Below the pieces are notes generated by a model. The model saw nothing but the letters and a program-made list of their open reading frames with translations, ran no database searches and was not told where the DNA came from. The translations under genes and the position numbers were made by a program. Positions 26,480 to 38,003 of a DNA stretch of 64,000 bases are shown in pieces (position 1 is the first letter of the stretch; each line of letters begins with the position of its first letter). This stretch comes from Bathynomus jamesi (lineage: Eukaryota > Arthropoda > Malacostraca > Isopoda > Cirolanidae), in contig JAJOZX010005777.1 in the NCBI GenBank assembly GCA_023014485.1, positions 198,501 to 262,500 of the forward strand, given 5' to 3'.

Positions 26480-26870
26480 GATTTGATAAGATGCTGCAAA
26501 TGTCATTCATCAGTCAGTTCGGTAATCAAAATGTTGGAACGTTTTTGGGCGGCAGATTGCCTAAACGCTGATGAAAGCCTCTTGAACCCGTTAAATACAC
26601 CTCCCACCTTCCACCACGATCTCCAGAACTTGCACCCCTCAATTTTTATCTTTAGAATGAAATGAAAAACATTATTTACTCCAGTAAACCGGCTTCCTTA
26701 CAGGAACTTCGTCAATGCATTGTCGACGCCTGCGCTACAATCTCAATTGATACATATGCAGATGCGTGTCATTCTGCTGTTTCTCGATGTCAGGCGTGCT
26801 TGGATGAAAATGGAAAACATTTTGAACACTTGTACTGGTTTATATTGTAAGTTATGTTTCATTCTTTCTT
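26480..26870 (+). pseudogene. Mariner-like transposase, C-terminal end (right arm of inverted pair)
   Basis: The reading frame at 26662-26850 encodes SLQELRQCIVDACATIS followed by CLDENGKHFEHLYW, the C-terminal pattern of long-spacing mariner-like transposases (compare 60-61.5 kb: [16 protein letters not shown]...AAGEHLEHL). Upstream, PELAPLNFYL-like sequence marks the third-Asp block with Asp changed to Asn. It pairs with the inverted copy at 24431-24740. Confidence 0.65.
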
Positions 26871-26954
26871 GTAACACAATAAACATCAATAATATAAACA
26901 TGTTATATTGCTAATATTTGCAACTAAAGGGTGTAAAGATTTTTGAAATATTAT

Positions 26955-27693
26955 ATATGTTACGCCCAAACATCGAAATCGCTCAGTGAGCGAAAAAAAA
27001 CAGCCACAACGCGTTGTGGATGCACCTAAGTGACCACACACCGATGTTAGATATTTTTTCGCTTCATGGCCGTTCTCAAACAACCACAACGCGTTGTGGA
27101 CGATTTGAAAATTATTGAATGCCCGGTTAGGTTAACTGAATGACCGATTAGTCAATTGTACGCCCTTGACGATTGGTTAGGTTAAGTCGTGATATTTTCG
27201 TTAAAACTAACGAAAATATCACGGCTTAACCTAACCAATCGTCAAGGGCGTACAATTAACCTAACCGGGCATTCAGTTAACCTAACCGGACACTCAATTG
27301 ACCTAACCAGTTGGTTAATTTTTACATTTACGTCTCATTCTAAAGTTGCTTAAAATTAATCGAAACCTATAGGAAAATTATTGATAATAATCATTTTTTA
27401 AAGGACTTTATCTTTTTTCTAGCAAATCTGCTTAACTTTGCTTTTTAATCGGTGAATACATCGATAAATATACGTCGTGTTTAAATAGAGTTTGATGAAA
27501 CACATCGGTGTGTGGTAATTTCAAATCGTCCACAACGCGTTGTGGTCATATCCAAATCGTCCACAACGCGTTGCGGTTGTCTGAGAACGGCCATGAAGCG
27601 AAAAACATCGGTGTATGGTCACTTAGGTGCATCCACAACGCGTCGTGGCTGTTTTTTTCGCTCACTGAGCAATTTCGATGTTTGGGCGTAACA
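26955..27693. mobile_element. Fold-back element with repeated self-complementary 16-mer
   Basis: The left end GTTACGCCCAAACATCGAAAT and the right end ATTTCGATGTTTGGGCGTAAC are exact inverses. Arms of 100 bp or more align with differences. The 16-mer CCACAACGCGTTGTGG, itself a perfect palindrome, occurs at about 27003, 27082 and 27529, with one-mismatch copies at about 27560 and 27632. A central hairpin (about 27160-27260) has GATTGGTTAGGTTAAG...CTTAACCTAACCAATC arms. No coding capacity. ATAT-type sequence borders both ends. Confidence 0.8.
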
Positions 27694-27876
27694 TATATAG
27701 TATAGTGGCGTTCGAAAGTCTGCGTCCACCTTATAATCACCTAATTCATTGTAAATTGTACAAATATACTGTATATGATCAGTACAACAAAATTTGATTT
27801 GTTATTGTTACATTATTTGCTTCTAAATGTAATTATTATACATTAGTAAAGAAATTAACAATTCAATGGCATAATC

Positions 27877-28377
27877 TTAATAATCGATATGACCTCCTTT
27901 TGCTTTAATGACAGCTTCCACTCTGTGAGGCACAGATTCGACAAGTTTCTGGATAACATTTTGTGCTATGCCGTTCCAGCATTCTTCTACATTCTCCCAG
28001 AGAGAATCAAGAGAAGTTATATTCTTTTTAGCTTTCAGACTCTTCAAACAATCCCAAAGATGCTCTATTGGATTGAGATCAGGATTTTGTGGAGGAAACT
28101 TCATAATTTGTAGAACACCATCTTTTTTCTTGTTGAGATAGTTCATGAAAAGGTTAGAAGTGTGCTTTGGGTCGTTATCCTGCTGGAAAGTGAATCCTTG
28201 ACCATAAAGCCTCAATCCTGATGGTATTACATGTCTCGCTAGTATGGAGTGGTACTTCTCTTTTGTGAGAGTGTAAGTGATTCTGTTAAGATCTCCAACC
28301 CTAGAATAACTGAAACACAACCCCAAACTTGAATGTTGCCTCACACAAACTCTTCTATGAGACCCAAAAAGTTCCAC
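27877..28377 (-). pseudogene. Tc1-like transposase, catalytic part
   Basis: Minus-strand frame with FTFQQDNDPKHTSNLF (second Asp) and FPPQNPDLNPIEHLW (Glu); I count 37 residues between them, the DD37E spacing known from a Tc1-related lineage. A VELFGSH-like segment at its N-terminus follows the first-Asp block. The frame is separated from the DNA-binding half (28388-28855) by a one-frame shift near 28380. Confidence 0.8.
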
Positions 28378-28387
28378 TTTTGATTCA

Positions 28388-28855
28388 TCAGTAAAGAGAA
28401 CTTTTTTTCCAGTCGTCTACAGTAAAATTTCGATATTCTCTTACCCACTCCAAACTTTTAGCATTATTTTGTTTCCTCAGTAGTGGTTTGGACACAGCAA
28501 CTCTGCCATGGAGACCAGCTTTTATGAGTCTTCTTTTTATGGTACTTGTACTTATTGGAGAGCCCCATTGTTCATTCAACTGTGCCTGAATCTGCGTAGC
28601 TGTGGCTTTTCTGTCACGCAGTGATGTAACCTTGATGTAATGATCCTCAGAATCAGTAGTCACTTTAGGTCTGCTAGATCTTGCCTTTGAAGAGCACGAT
28701 CCAGATTCTTTATATCCGCTTATTGTTCTTTGGACGGCCCCTTTTGAAACGTTAATTTTTGCCGAGATCTGGCGTTGGGACATTCCCTCTCTTGAAAGAG
28801 CAATTACACTGGTATGCATATGAAATTGTTTTGTCTGCTGTGAGGGTTTTTTCAA
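28388..28855 (-). pseudogene. Tc1-like transposase, DNA-binding part
   Basis: 155 codons: a first helix-turn-helix (EGMSQRQISAKINVSKGAVQ), a basic linker with SSRPKVT (GRPR-hook-like), a second helix-turn-helix (ATATQIQAQLNEQWG...STSTIKRRL) and LRKQNNAKSLEWVREY leading to the DDW block. Together with 27877-28377 it gives a full-length transposase in two frames. Confidence 0.8.
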
Positions 28856-29085
28856 CTCATATTATATAATTCGACCATGCTGAATTCGAAAATGACATTG
28901 GTTTTCCTCAATCAGGTCAGGTTTTTTCTCTATTGGCCATTTATTATAAGTCCAATTTTATCCCCAAATTTATTGATTTTTTTAGCTTAAACACTGTAGA
29001 TACGAGTAATATTATAAGAACACTCGTGAAAAATGAAAACATTGTGTGAATAAATACTTTTATTCATACAATGAATATGGAAAAA

Positions 29086-29829
29086 AGTTTATTGAGGAAG
29101 GAATGAAGTTTTTTTGGCTTTCCGTCTGTGTTTTTCTTCGGGCACGCCTCGCTTCAAACACCAGCAATAGTCCGCCAGCATATTGATATCCCAGTTTCCC
29201 TGGTACCTCTCTTCCATTATTTTGATATCTTGGTGAAATCGTTCACCCTGTTCCTCACTATAATCCCCGCAATTTTCAGGAAAATAGTCCAAGTGGGACC
29301 ACAAAAAGTGCATTTTTATGGACATGCGCGACCCATGAGCTTTGAAAGCTTCCATCAAGTTTTCGACAACGGACTCGTATTCTGGACTTCTACGCTTGCC
29401 AAGAAAATCAGTGACAACTGATTTGAATGCCTGCCAGGCATTCTTCTCAGTTGGAGTCATTGCGTTTTCGAACTGAGTATCCTTGATCAAAGTTCGAATT
29501 TGAGGACCATCAAAAACCCCAGCATTTAGTTTAGCATCAGATATATGAGGAAATTTACTCTCGAGATATCGGAATGCTGAACCCTCCTTATTCATTGATT
29601 TGATGAAATTTTTCATCAAGCCCAGCTTAATATGAAGTGGTGGGAGCAAAATTTTTGTTGGTGGTACAAAGGGCACTGAAACGACATTATGCGACCCATG
29701 TTCAAAATTCTCTCTGGATGCCCATTCACGCTGTGCATAGTGCTTCTCATCCGCTCGGCTATCCCAATTGCAGAGGAAACATGGGTATTTCGTGTATCCC
29801 CCTTGCATTCCCAATACAAATGCCACACT
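29086..29829 (-). CDS. Dispersed arthropod protein family, 3' exon
   Basis: Last exon of a minus-strand, multi-exon gene. An acceptor TTTTTTTTCAG precedes 29829. The 245-codon frame holds GGYTKYPCFLCNWDSRADEKHY, PPLHIKLGLMKNF, FPHISDAKLNAGVFDGPQIR, LDYFPENCGDYSEEQGERFH and YQGNWDINMLADYCWCLKR. I recognise this motif series from a large, dispersed family of uncharacterised arthropod proteins. A conserved His/Glu/Asp pattern (SEEQGERFHQD) suggests a catalytic or metal site, and the family may be transposon-derived. AATAAA signals follow the stop. Function unknown. Confidence 0.7.
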
Positions 29830-30007
29830 CTGAAAAAAAATGAAAATATTTAAAGAATTTAGAGAATTTGTTCTATCAGATAAAAAAATCTATGCATTCG
29901 ACTGTATCACTTCTGTGGGGAAGTTAAGTGTTCTTATACGCTCTCAAATAACCTTTGGAAAAACAACATAGTCAATAGCAATAGTTTACTTATGATATTA
30001 GTATTAC

Positions 30008-30641
30008 CTTCAAATCTCCACAGATCCTCGTTATGTTGGTCGTATACGAGAGCATCCAGTAAAATTTTCATGTTATCGTAGCTCTCAGTAAGTTGTACGG
30101 AATGTGCTACAGGGACTGATGCAACCCTATTCCCAATGTTGAGAAGTACTGCTTTCAAACTTCGTTTAGACGAGTCTATAAATAGCCTCCATTCTGATGC
30201 GTTATATGGCAGGCCCAAGGATTCGATTAGCCCTCAACATTGCAGCAGTACACTAAGGAAGAGGTATTTTCGTGCACTGCAAAAAACTTGCGGAATGCTT
30301 CCTCTCGTTTCCTATACCAGGAGAATGTTGTTCCCGGAGCCAGCAAGTTGTCCTCTCGAAGTCGTGAGCCCAAGATCTCGGCAGCTAATTTGGAAAGTCC
30401 TAAATCCCTGGTAAGATCATTAAGTTTGGCCTGGTTGAGAGGCCTCGGCTCATTTGAAGCGGTATTTTGAGGTGTATATACGACTGGGACTGGTCATTGG
30501 TCATTGATTCATCATCAGAATCATCGAAGTCCAGGGTTTGAGGTGGGTCGGGTATTGGAATTCCAGGACCATGGGGTACAGGTCTCATAGCAGAAGGAAT
30601 GTCAGGGTATACAACAATGTGTTTATTCTTCTTGTTAACTC
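30008..30641 (-). pseudogene. Dispersed arthropod protein family, middle exon, two frameshifts
   Basis: The acceptor TATTTTCAG precedes 30641 and a donor GTAATAC follows 30008. Homology runs IVVYPDIPSAMRPVPHGP and PQTLDFDDSDDES, shifts frame near 30478 to PRPLNQAKLNDLTRDLGLSK, then GSRLREDNLLAPGTTFSWYR, and shifts again near 30223 to EWRLFIDSSKRSLKAVLL. Two frameshifts within a well preserved exon mean a recent pseudogene or assembly errors. The phase at the 30008/29829 junction does not match with the sites I chose, so one of these borders is uncertain. Confidence 0.65.
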
Positions 30642-31022
30642 CTGAAAATAGAAACACAGAAACATGGATATAAAACTTGCATATGAAATAGAAGAAGCAT
30701 TCAGACAGTGGCGGCTCGTGAGGGAAGGCTGCGGTCTGTAAGATATGAAATAGGTCGATGGAGTCTGTATATTTTCTTTCTTTTTCATTCATATTGTCCC
30801 TTCGGGGACAATATGAATGAAAAAGAAAGAAAATATACAATCATTGTATATGTAAATGTAACTTGTATAACAATATGTATGTGTAAATGTATTTTCTATA
30901 ACAATATGTATATGTAAATGTATGATTACCATTATGGTGATTATGCTATATATGGTGAATATTATGTCAAGTTTCATACGAGGATTTCAAAATATTTAAG
31001 AAAAATAAATTTATAAGCCCAC

Positions 31023-31326
31023 CTTGGAGGTTTGTCATGCAGAAATAGCAATCTGTCACGTGATCCTTTCCTTCTCTCCAAATCATGGGAATTCCAAAAG
31101 GCAAAGATTTCGCTCTGCCTTTGCTCCATCTTCTCAAATTTTCAATGCACGTCTTGCAGCACATATGAGGGGCGAAATTTTTGTCCTGGTCCCCTAGCTT
31201 AATTCCAAAGTATGCTCTATACATTGTCTTCACAAATTTAGTGATTTGGGACTGGTTATTTGGCATGGTAACCGTCCCACATATGTAGCAGAATCTATTG
31301 GGATCATTTTTACACGCTCTATTCAT
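31023..31326 (-). CDS. Dispersed arthropod protein family, first exon with two Cys pairs
   Basis: The frame starts MNRACKNDPNRFCYICGTVT and contains CYIC, CCKTC and CYFC cysteine pairs within about 100 residues: a zinc-binding N-terminal module resembling a zinc-finger-associated domain. A donor GTGGGC follows at 31022. It is collinear with the exons at 30641-30008 and 29829-29086. No promoter element is obvious upstream, where a hAT element has landed about 360 bp away. Confidence 0.65.
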
Positions 31327-31676
31327 TATGAAATATTTTATCTATATGCCTGAAAAGTAAAAAAAGATATTATACAAGTGAAACAAGTGATGACAAATGT
31401 TACTGTTCCAATTCCGCTTTGACAAAATCACGAAAACTTCTATTTTACTTATGAGGCCATAGCCGGATAACCTGAGCTGATTGAGAAAAACGGATTGCAG
31501 ATTCGAAATCAGCAGGAAAAACTCTATAAGAATCACTTACAAAACCCTTGACAGCAAAATTGATGCATACCAGTGTTATTTTTCCTCTCTGGGATAAGCT
31601 TAGTTCCTCAGACATTTCAATTAGGGCCCGTAAAGATAGAATAGAGAAAATGATTAATTATTTTTTAATCAAACTG

Positions 31677-33120
31677 CTACAATGCAGGGTTGGCAAAAAC
31701 CCAGGTTTTTCACAAAAAAAAACAACCCAACTGGGTTTTGGGGTTTTTGATGGGTTGAAATTTTTTTTAGAAAGGTTCGATAATTATTTAGTGCCTAATG
31801 TATCTATTATTTTATTAATTTATTTATCTAATCTTCAATATATTAAAAAGCCATTTTTATTTCACAGAAAGTTCAGATATGAGAGATAATAATGATATAT
31901 TAGAATTTTCTCCATTTTAATTTTAGATCTTTCCTTTATTTCTTAACAGCAGATTTCAGCTTTATTTAGACCTAACTCAAATTTAAATTTTTAAGATGCT
32001 AAAGAGTTATAGAGGTGGAAGATCTAAAGCTAGCGAATGGGACGAGGTGACTTTATTAAGTGATCAGCCTACTAGAGTACTATGCAATTATTGCAAAGAA
32101 AGTATCACTCGAAAAATTGAGAGAAACATCATCTAGAGAAAGTTAGACCCCGCACATACTGGTGGCAGACTTAAAGCTGCTGAATGGGATGAAGTAGAAA
32201 TGTTGAGTGACCAACCAAATAGAGTTCGGTGCAAATACTGCAGATGTGTATTTTCGAAAAAAATAGAACGAGTGAAACATCATTTAGATCGATGCAATAA
32301 AAAATGGGTACAGGCTCGTGATGATGAAGCGGATGAGCTTACAAATACAGCTACATCAGCAACTCTTCCTCCTACACATAGACACGGCAGTTTTGAGAGT
32401 AGACCCTCTTCAAGCAAATCATATGAAAGCCTGGTTTATGATGACACTACAATTCACAGTAGTGAGACTTCATTCACTTCAACCGCTTCTGAATCTTCCA
32501 TACCATTTTTTCATTCTACTCCAGCCAAGAAAACACAAGGTCAGATAATGCCATATGTGGTTAGAACTGTAGATCAAAAAGAACAACTAGATTTGCAAAT
32601 GGCCAGATTTTTCTTTTCAGCAAATATTCCATTTGTAGTTGTAGAGAATAAAGAATTTATTAAATGGGTCCAAAATTTAAGACCAGGCTATTGTCCTCCA
32701 AGCAGAAAAAAATTATCTGATGACTCGCTAATCAAAGTGAATAATGAAGTAGGTACTGGATTCAATGAAAAAAGACTTAGTCAATTCTACTGTAACTTTA
32801 ATTCAAGATGGTTGGAGCAATGTGTCAAATGATCCAACAATTGCCCATAGTGTTCACAATGGGTGCAAATCCTTTTTAATAACTTCTCAATTTTTTATAA
32901 TCTTTGTTTACACATTGCATAATTTAAGAATTGTTTTATAAGTCAGCTTACTTGAAATAATCAACATGCCAAATCATTCTAATTAGCTACAATTGAACAA
33001 TGTAGCAATCAGAAAAATTTCAATTATTTTAAAATAAACATCTCAGAACAAAAACCAAAAAACTCACTGAAAATTCCAGTGGGTTGGGTTGGGTTTTTGG
33101 GTGCCAACCCTGCTACAATG
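31677..33120 (+). mobile_element. hAT element with exact 8-bp target duplication
   Basis: CTACAATG occurs directly before (31677-31684) and directly after (33113-33120) an element whose ends are CAGGGTTGGCA...AACCCA and the inverse. An 8-bp duplication and CAGGG-type termini are hAT hallmarks. The 1.43-kb element keeps only the N-terminal part of a transposase, so it is nonautonomous. Confidence 0.92.
31995..32832 (+). pseudogene. hAT transposase N-terminal part with duplicated BED zinc finger
   Basis: The open frame 32200-32832 carries a BED-type finger (VRCKYCRCVFSKKIERVKHH, C-x2-C...H-x4-C/H), a Ser/Thr-rich linker, and FFFSANIPFVVVENKEFIKW followed by LRPGYCPPSRKKLS, the block that precedes the hAT catalytic core. 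Just upstream (31995-32135) a second, related finger segment begins (SEWDEVTLLSDQPTRVLCNYC) and ends in a stop before the next copy (AEWDEVEMLSDQP). This shows an internal duplication. The catalytic RNase-H fold and dimerisation domain are absent. Confidence 0.75.
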
Positions 33121-33499
33121 TCATTGACTAATTGGTTTTATCAGTTATAATAGACCACTTTTAAAATTACTGTATGAATACACTATTTTGAGGATTAATA
33201 ACTTTTGGCTATGGTCTGTCACCAATACCTGGGTTAAAATCGGTGTTGTTATAGAGCAAATAAAAAAACGTAACAGGACCAAAAAGGACCATTTTCATTG
33301 ATGTGTCCTTTCTTATGAAATAGAAGCTACATTACTTACACATGTAGTAGAATATATGACATACCATTTTTGTAAAAGAAAATACCTTAATATAGCGGAC
33401 ATACTTTCTTAGAGTTTTATTAAAGGAAACAAAGCAGAAGTGATGACAAAATATTTATTTTTTAAAAACCGTTATGCTTCAAACAACTTAAAACGACGT

Positions 33500-33830
33500 A
33501 AAATATTCCGAAAAATGGCGATGGCAAAAATGGCAAAAATATTTAATGAAATCCATCTGAAATGTTCCATTTTTTATATTGAAGGATTCGGCATGTTTTC
33601 TTTTATCATTGTTACTAATATTTAAAAGCAAATGAGCATTGTTAATGTCTATATTATGGTCTCTGTGTTGGGCCGAACTATCATCAGCCGTGCTCAAAGT
33701 GTATTTATGCCGAAATCAATGGTTTTACCGATGTAACTCTTAGAGCAATCCCAACATGGGATTCGATAAGTCCAGAATTGGAGGAACAATTCGATAATTG
33801 ATTTTTCCTTAGGAAGCTGCAAGTGGAATA
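33500..33830 (-). pseudogene. Penelope-like element, GIY-YIG endonuclease scrap
   Basis: Minus-strand frames give TYRIPCWDCSKSYIGKT (the Y-x-I-P-C-x-x-C-x-x-x-YIG-x-T core of Penelope GIY-YIG domains), then SSAQHRDHNIDINNAHLL and HAESFNIK. The frame changes between the blocks. The reverse transcriptase part is not present. Confidence 0.65.
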
Positions 33831-33839
33831 AGGAACCCG

Positions 33840-34083
33840 TGAAACCACAGTAGTATACCCTCAAAATACCAGAGTGCAGAAATGTTACGTAATGTTGCAA
33901 GAGTGCCAACCCCACCCCCTTGTTGCGAGAGTGCCAACCTCCACCCTATTTGTTGCAAGATTGCCAACCCCCAACCCCCTTGTTGCAGGGAGGGCAACCC
34001 CACCCCCTTTGTTGCCAACCCCAAATTGAGGTTGCAAAGCCTCTTTGGGAGAGAAGATGGGACGACCTCACCCCCAAAGGGGC

Positions 34084-34128
<45 letters not shown>

Positions 34129-34275
34129 AGCAGGTGTTCGTCCGACAGCTGTCAGACGCATATGGGGTCTTCAGCCACGCTGCCGCTCTCTTATAGTGCC
34201 CCTAATCAGCCAGTGCCTCCGGGGGTCAACCATATAATAATCATCCAGTTGGCTTAGAAGCCCGATTTGACAAAT
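33840..34275 (+). repeat. Dispersed repeat, copy 1
   Basis: Shares with 55395-55980 (opposite orientation) a series of blocks: AGAGTGCAGAAATGTTACGT, GTTGCAAGAGTGCCAACC, AATTGAGGTTGCAAAGCCTC, CCCCAAAGGGGCAGA, GACAGCTGTCAGACGCATAT, CCGCTCTCTTATAG and CCAGTTGGCTTAGAAG. Inside are degenerate tandem units of TTGTTGCAAGAGTGCCAACCC and a (GA)n run. No coding sequence; class unknown. Confidence 0.75.
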
Positions 34276-34279
34276 AAAT

Positions 34280-35225
34280 TAATTAATTATTCTGAAATCC
34301 GACACCAAAAAATTATATAATTGTGTACAAGGAACAAGTAAAACGCCGATACATTTGTTTATAAATTAATGGATATACAACGGGCCATATATATATAATT
34401 TGAAATTATATAATCATTCAAAACGGGCATTATCAAATATTCGTACAGGAAAAATTATGGTTAAACCCTTTACCGCCCAAATGGACAAATTTGTAACATG
34501 TCAAATACATGCATTCATAACTTAACCCTACAAAAATTCAGGCGGTAAAGGGTTAAATATATTGAAAATATACGATACGTATATTCATATTAGTACAGGA
34601 AATAAATAAATAAATAAATAAATAAATAAATATATATATATATACACACACACAGTTTAAATATATTGTATTTATGTTCTACGATGCAAAACGCACTCAC
34701 ACGTAATAGAGCCAGGTGTCACAGTGTACGTGCACTAAAAGGGGTTGGGTTCGCACCCGACAGGGCTTGTTACTCAGAGTACCCTAATGCTCTCCCCGTG
34801 CGTCTAAAGCTGGCGTAAAACACTTCAATTAAAAAATAAAAATAAATGAACACTTCGTGCGTAGATAAATTTCAATTCAAAAAGAAAACTTATCACGTAA
34901 AATCTAACCGTATTTACTGGAATTTTATCTCCAGAAATTTTTAATTAACTTTCTCCACGGTTACAACAAAATTAGAAATTTTTATTAAAAACAATGCTTA
35001 ATAATACTTGATTTGGGTTCAAATGCGGAACGTTTTAGCAACCCTAAATACAATAGATCAGTGTCCCCAACCTTTTTTGTATGGTTGCCAAAAAACCAAT
35101 TCTAATCCAACTTCATTACCCAATCATTAATATTATTTTTTATAACTTCTAGATCGCGTGTCATTAGGCTACCCCACAAAATAGTTGTCAATACCCCAGT
35201 GATTAATTTTCCCCTAAGTAAGCGT
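34280..35225. other. AT-rich stretch with a tRNA-B-box-like motif
   Basis: (AAAT)n near 34605-34630. GGTTCGCACCC at 34748-34758 fits the B box of RNA polymerase III promoters, but no A box is at the right distance. No gene seen. Confidence 0.4.
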
Positions 35226-35266
35226 GAAATTATTATTATTATTATTATTATTACCACTACTAATTG

Positions 35267-35338
<72 letters not shown>
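35225..35338. repeat. (ATT)n and (TA)n microsatellites
   Basis: ATT repeats at about 35231-35252 and TA repeats at about 35274-35338, directly at the left end of the next element. Confidence 0.9.
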
Positions 35339-35339
<1 letters not shown>

Positions 35340-35340
35340 T

Positions 35341-38003
35341 AGGGTGTCCCAGCCTCACATGTGAAAATAACAATTTGCAAGAGTCAAATCGCACACCCCT
35401 TTAATTAATTACACCTGAAGAAAGGAAAAAATGGGCGAAATTTCATTGTCCTATTAGGAGGGGAAGGGTCCCCTCATTGACCTTGTTTATTCGACCCTAT
35501 ATGAACAAACGTAAATGCTCAGCATTAATCATTCTAGAATGGAAGAATGAAATGTAAATTCTTTCTAATGACTAAATTAAAGGAAATGGAAATTCTTCCT
35601 AATGGCACATTTCATTTCGGGGGACAGAGGATCTTTTTGTCTGCTGAGGGGACTGCTGGCGGTGGTATTCGACGACTTGGTACACGAGCTGCCGTTCCTC
35701 CTCGTTTTTTGTCAGGCCCTCGTTGAAATCTTCCGCCAGTTTCACCGCCCGTTCTGCCGCGTCGTTCACAGACTTCAACGATGGTGCACATCCTTCGAGA
35801 TCTTTGGGGGTTTTTGGAACCGGCAGCTTCAGGCAATGAAAAAGGTTTTGAGTCCTTTTCGTGACCAAGGTGCTCAAATCCGACCGTCTCACGGTCAAGA
35901 CACTCTTTCCCTCCAGCCGACGCAGATCTTTTGGGTTTTCGGTCTTCTTGTGCAGGTTTTGGAGCATGGCTGTCTTCTCTGCATCGGTGGTTTTGGAGGA
36001 GAACATAGCGAGTCCGGCTAAATCTTCGCTTAGGTACCAGAGGTGGCCTCGGAATTTCGTCAATGCGGCGGTACCTACATCATGATCCACCGCCTTGTAC
36101 CGCTCTAGGTCCTCCAACAGCTCCAGGTCATTGACGGGCGCGTCCGCCGTCAATGGTGCCTCGAACCACCTCTGGAGGTAGATGGTGACGGCAAAGACGT
36201 TTATCCTGCGTAGTGACCGGACCTCGTGAGCGGTCAGGTGGAATTGGCTTCGGAAGATGAACATCTTAAGACAGTAAATGCCTTTGGCCATCCACCTGGC
36301 CCGGTGGTATGCTCCAGGACGATTGTACCGGAGATCTCGTTTGCCATGACCATCGAGGAAGACCAGAGCGAGGATCAGGAACTCCCGGTAATCGTCTTTT
36401 GGGTGGCCAACTTCAAGCTGGTCTTCAATGAAGTGGACAATCTGCTCTTTTTCAACGCCACCCATTCCGAAAGGATGTCGCTTGGGCCATCGCCGTTGAA
36501 CGGAGAAGCCTGCTTCTGGTCGATGAACTCCCATTGGGATTCGAAGCGAGCGAACAGCGCAATTTCGGGGCCAGAAGACCTGAAGAACAGGTCAAAGACT
36601 GAGGTGATTACCAATTCCATCATGTGGTGTCTGCAAGCCAGGAAAAGAACGCGGCGGTCCATTTGGTCCTGGATAATCGTACAAGCGCCACTGTGAATAC
36701 CGGTATTCGCCGCTGTTGTGTCGAAGCAGAGACCGGCAATCCATGGTTGAACTTGCGGCCAATCATCCAGCACCTTCAGAACAGCTCCAGCCATCCGCTG
36801 TCCCGTGCTGTCAGGGATTTTTGGGATCGCCAACAACTTCTCAAGATTCTTCCCGCTGACCAGCACTGGTATGCGATCCGATTTCCCTCCATCCGAATCA
36901 GGGAGGAGTTTGCCATCAAAGTGGACGACAAGCGGCGTATCAGGATTGAACTCGGTCTTGATTCCGGCTGCCAAGTTCTTCCGGGACTTCTGCCGTGAAC
37001 GGTGAAGACTTGATTTGGACAAGGTGACCGAGGATAACTCAACTCCCGCGGCAGCGAGTGCTGGAGCCACAATGTGCATCGCTTGGCGTACTGAGGTTCC
37101 AGTTCGATCCAGGGCTGCAGCAAAATTGGGATATTGGATGATCCTCCTTGCCGACACTTGGCCGTCCTTGGGAGCGGATCGAGGAGCCGAAGGACCAGGA
37201 GAGGAATATTGGACATCATCATTGGATGCTTCGGCCATGGACTCCGAAGAAGAAGACCCACTTTTCACCGTTCCTTTTGCTTGCAGTGAGTCCATCTCTT
37301 CGCGGCTTTTCTTCAGCTGCTCGGCGTTTCTCCCGCTCCGCTGCCCTGCGAGCAAACTCCAGGTCCTCTCCTCCGATGTACATCTTCCGCACGGTTCGCT
37401 GGTCATTCAGAAAGTCTCGATCTTCGGGGACTTTGATGAGTTTCATGGCGTTGGCATGAGCTGTTTCGAACAGTGTATTCAGGTTGACTTGGAATCCCTT
37501 TTCCCGCTCCAGTTGCTTCTCTCCCCCACGGTTTCGGTTTCTGGAAACCTTCTCGTAGTCCGTGGAGAGGGCCTTGATCCTCTCGACGCACTTGGGCTTG
37601 TGGGAGGTCAGAATAGATGCCCAAGCCCACACCGCCATAACCTCATCAGCTACCACATTGGCAGCTTCCGCCGTGGACGTTTTTTTCTTCCGAGTGAAGA
37701 ACAACAGACGTCGAAGAACATCTCCCACTGTCGGGAGTTGACACAGCGTTTCCAGGGGTTCATTTCGCAACACCCCCACCAACCACAGTCTCCTGCTTTC
37801 TTGTATCCATAACCTGAAAAGAAATATGCTACAATTAGTATAAGGTAGAGAGTAGCCGTTCGGCAATAGTAACACATGGTTTGAGGGGACCCTTAAAATT
37901 AAAGAACACGAATGAAATAATATCTTGCTGGCATGTTTTCACAAGTGGAAGAAATTAGGGGGGTGTGCATGACAAACTTCAGGAACAAAAAAAATTGGGA
38001 CAC

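Larger units (their letters stand above)
27703..28870 (-). mobile_element. Tc1-like element, DD37E type, one TIR seen
   Basis: The low-coordinate end has TAGTGGCGTTCGAAAGTCTG (about 27703), a typical Tc1-type terminus, right after the fold-back element. The matching terminus beyond 28870 was not found, so the other end is lost or diverged. Confidence 0.65.

Noticed and set aside
34748..34758. tRNA gene from the B-box-like GGTTCGCACCC
   Set aside because: No A box at proper distance and no acceptor stem pairing.
35602..37812. Long plus-strand frames, including one of 265 codons at 37015-37812
   Set aside because: Antisense shadows of the transposase; only the minus frames carry the conserved blocks repeated in copy B.
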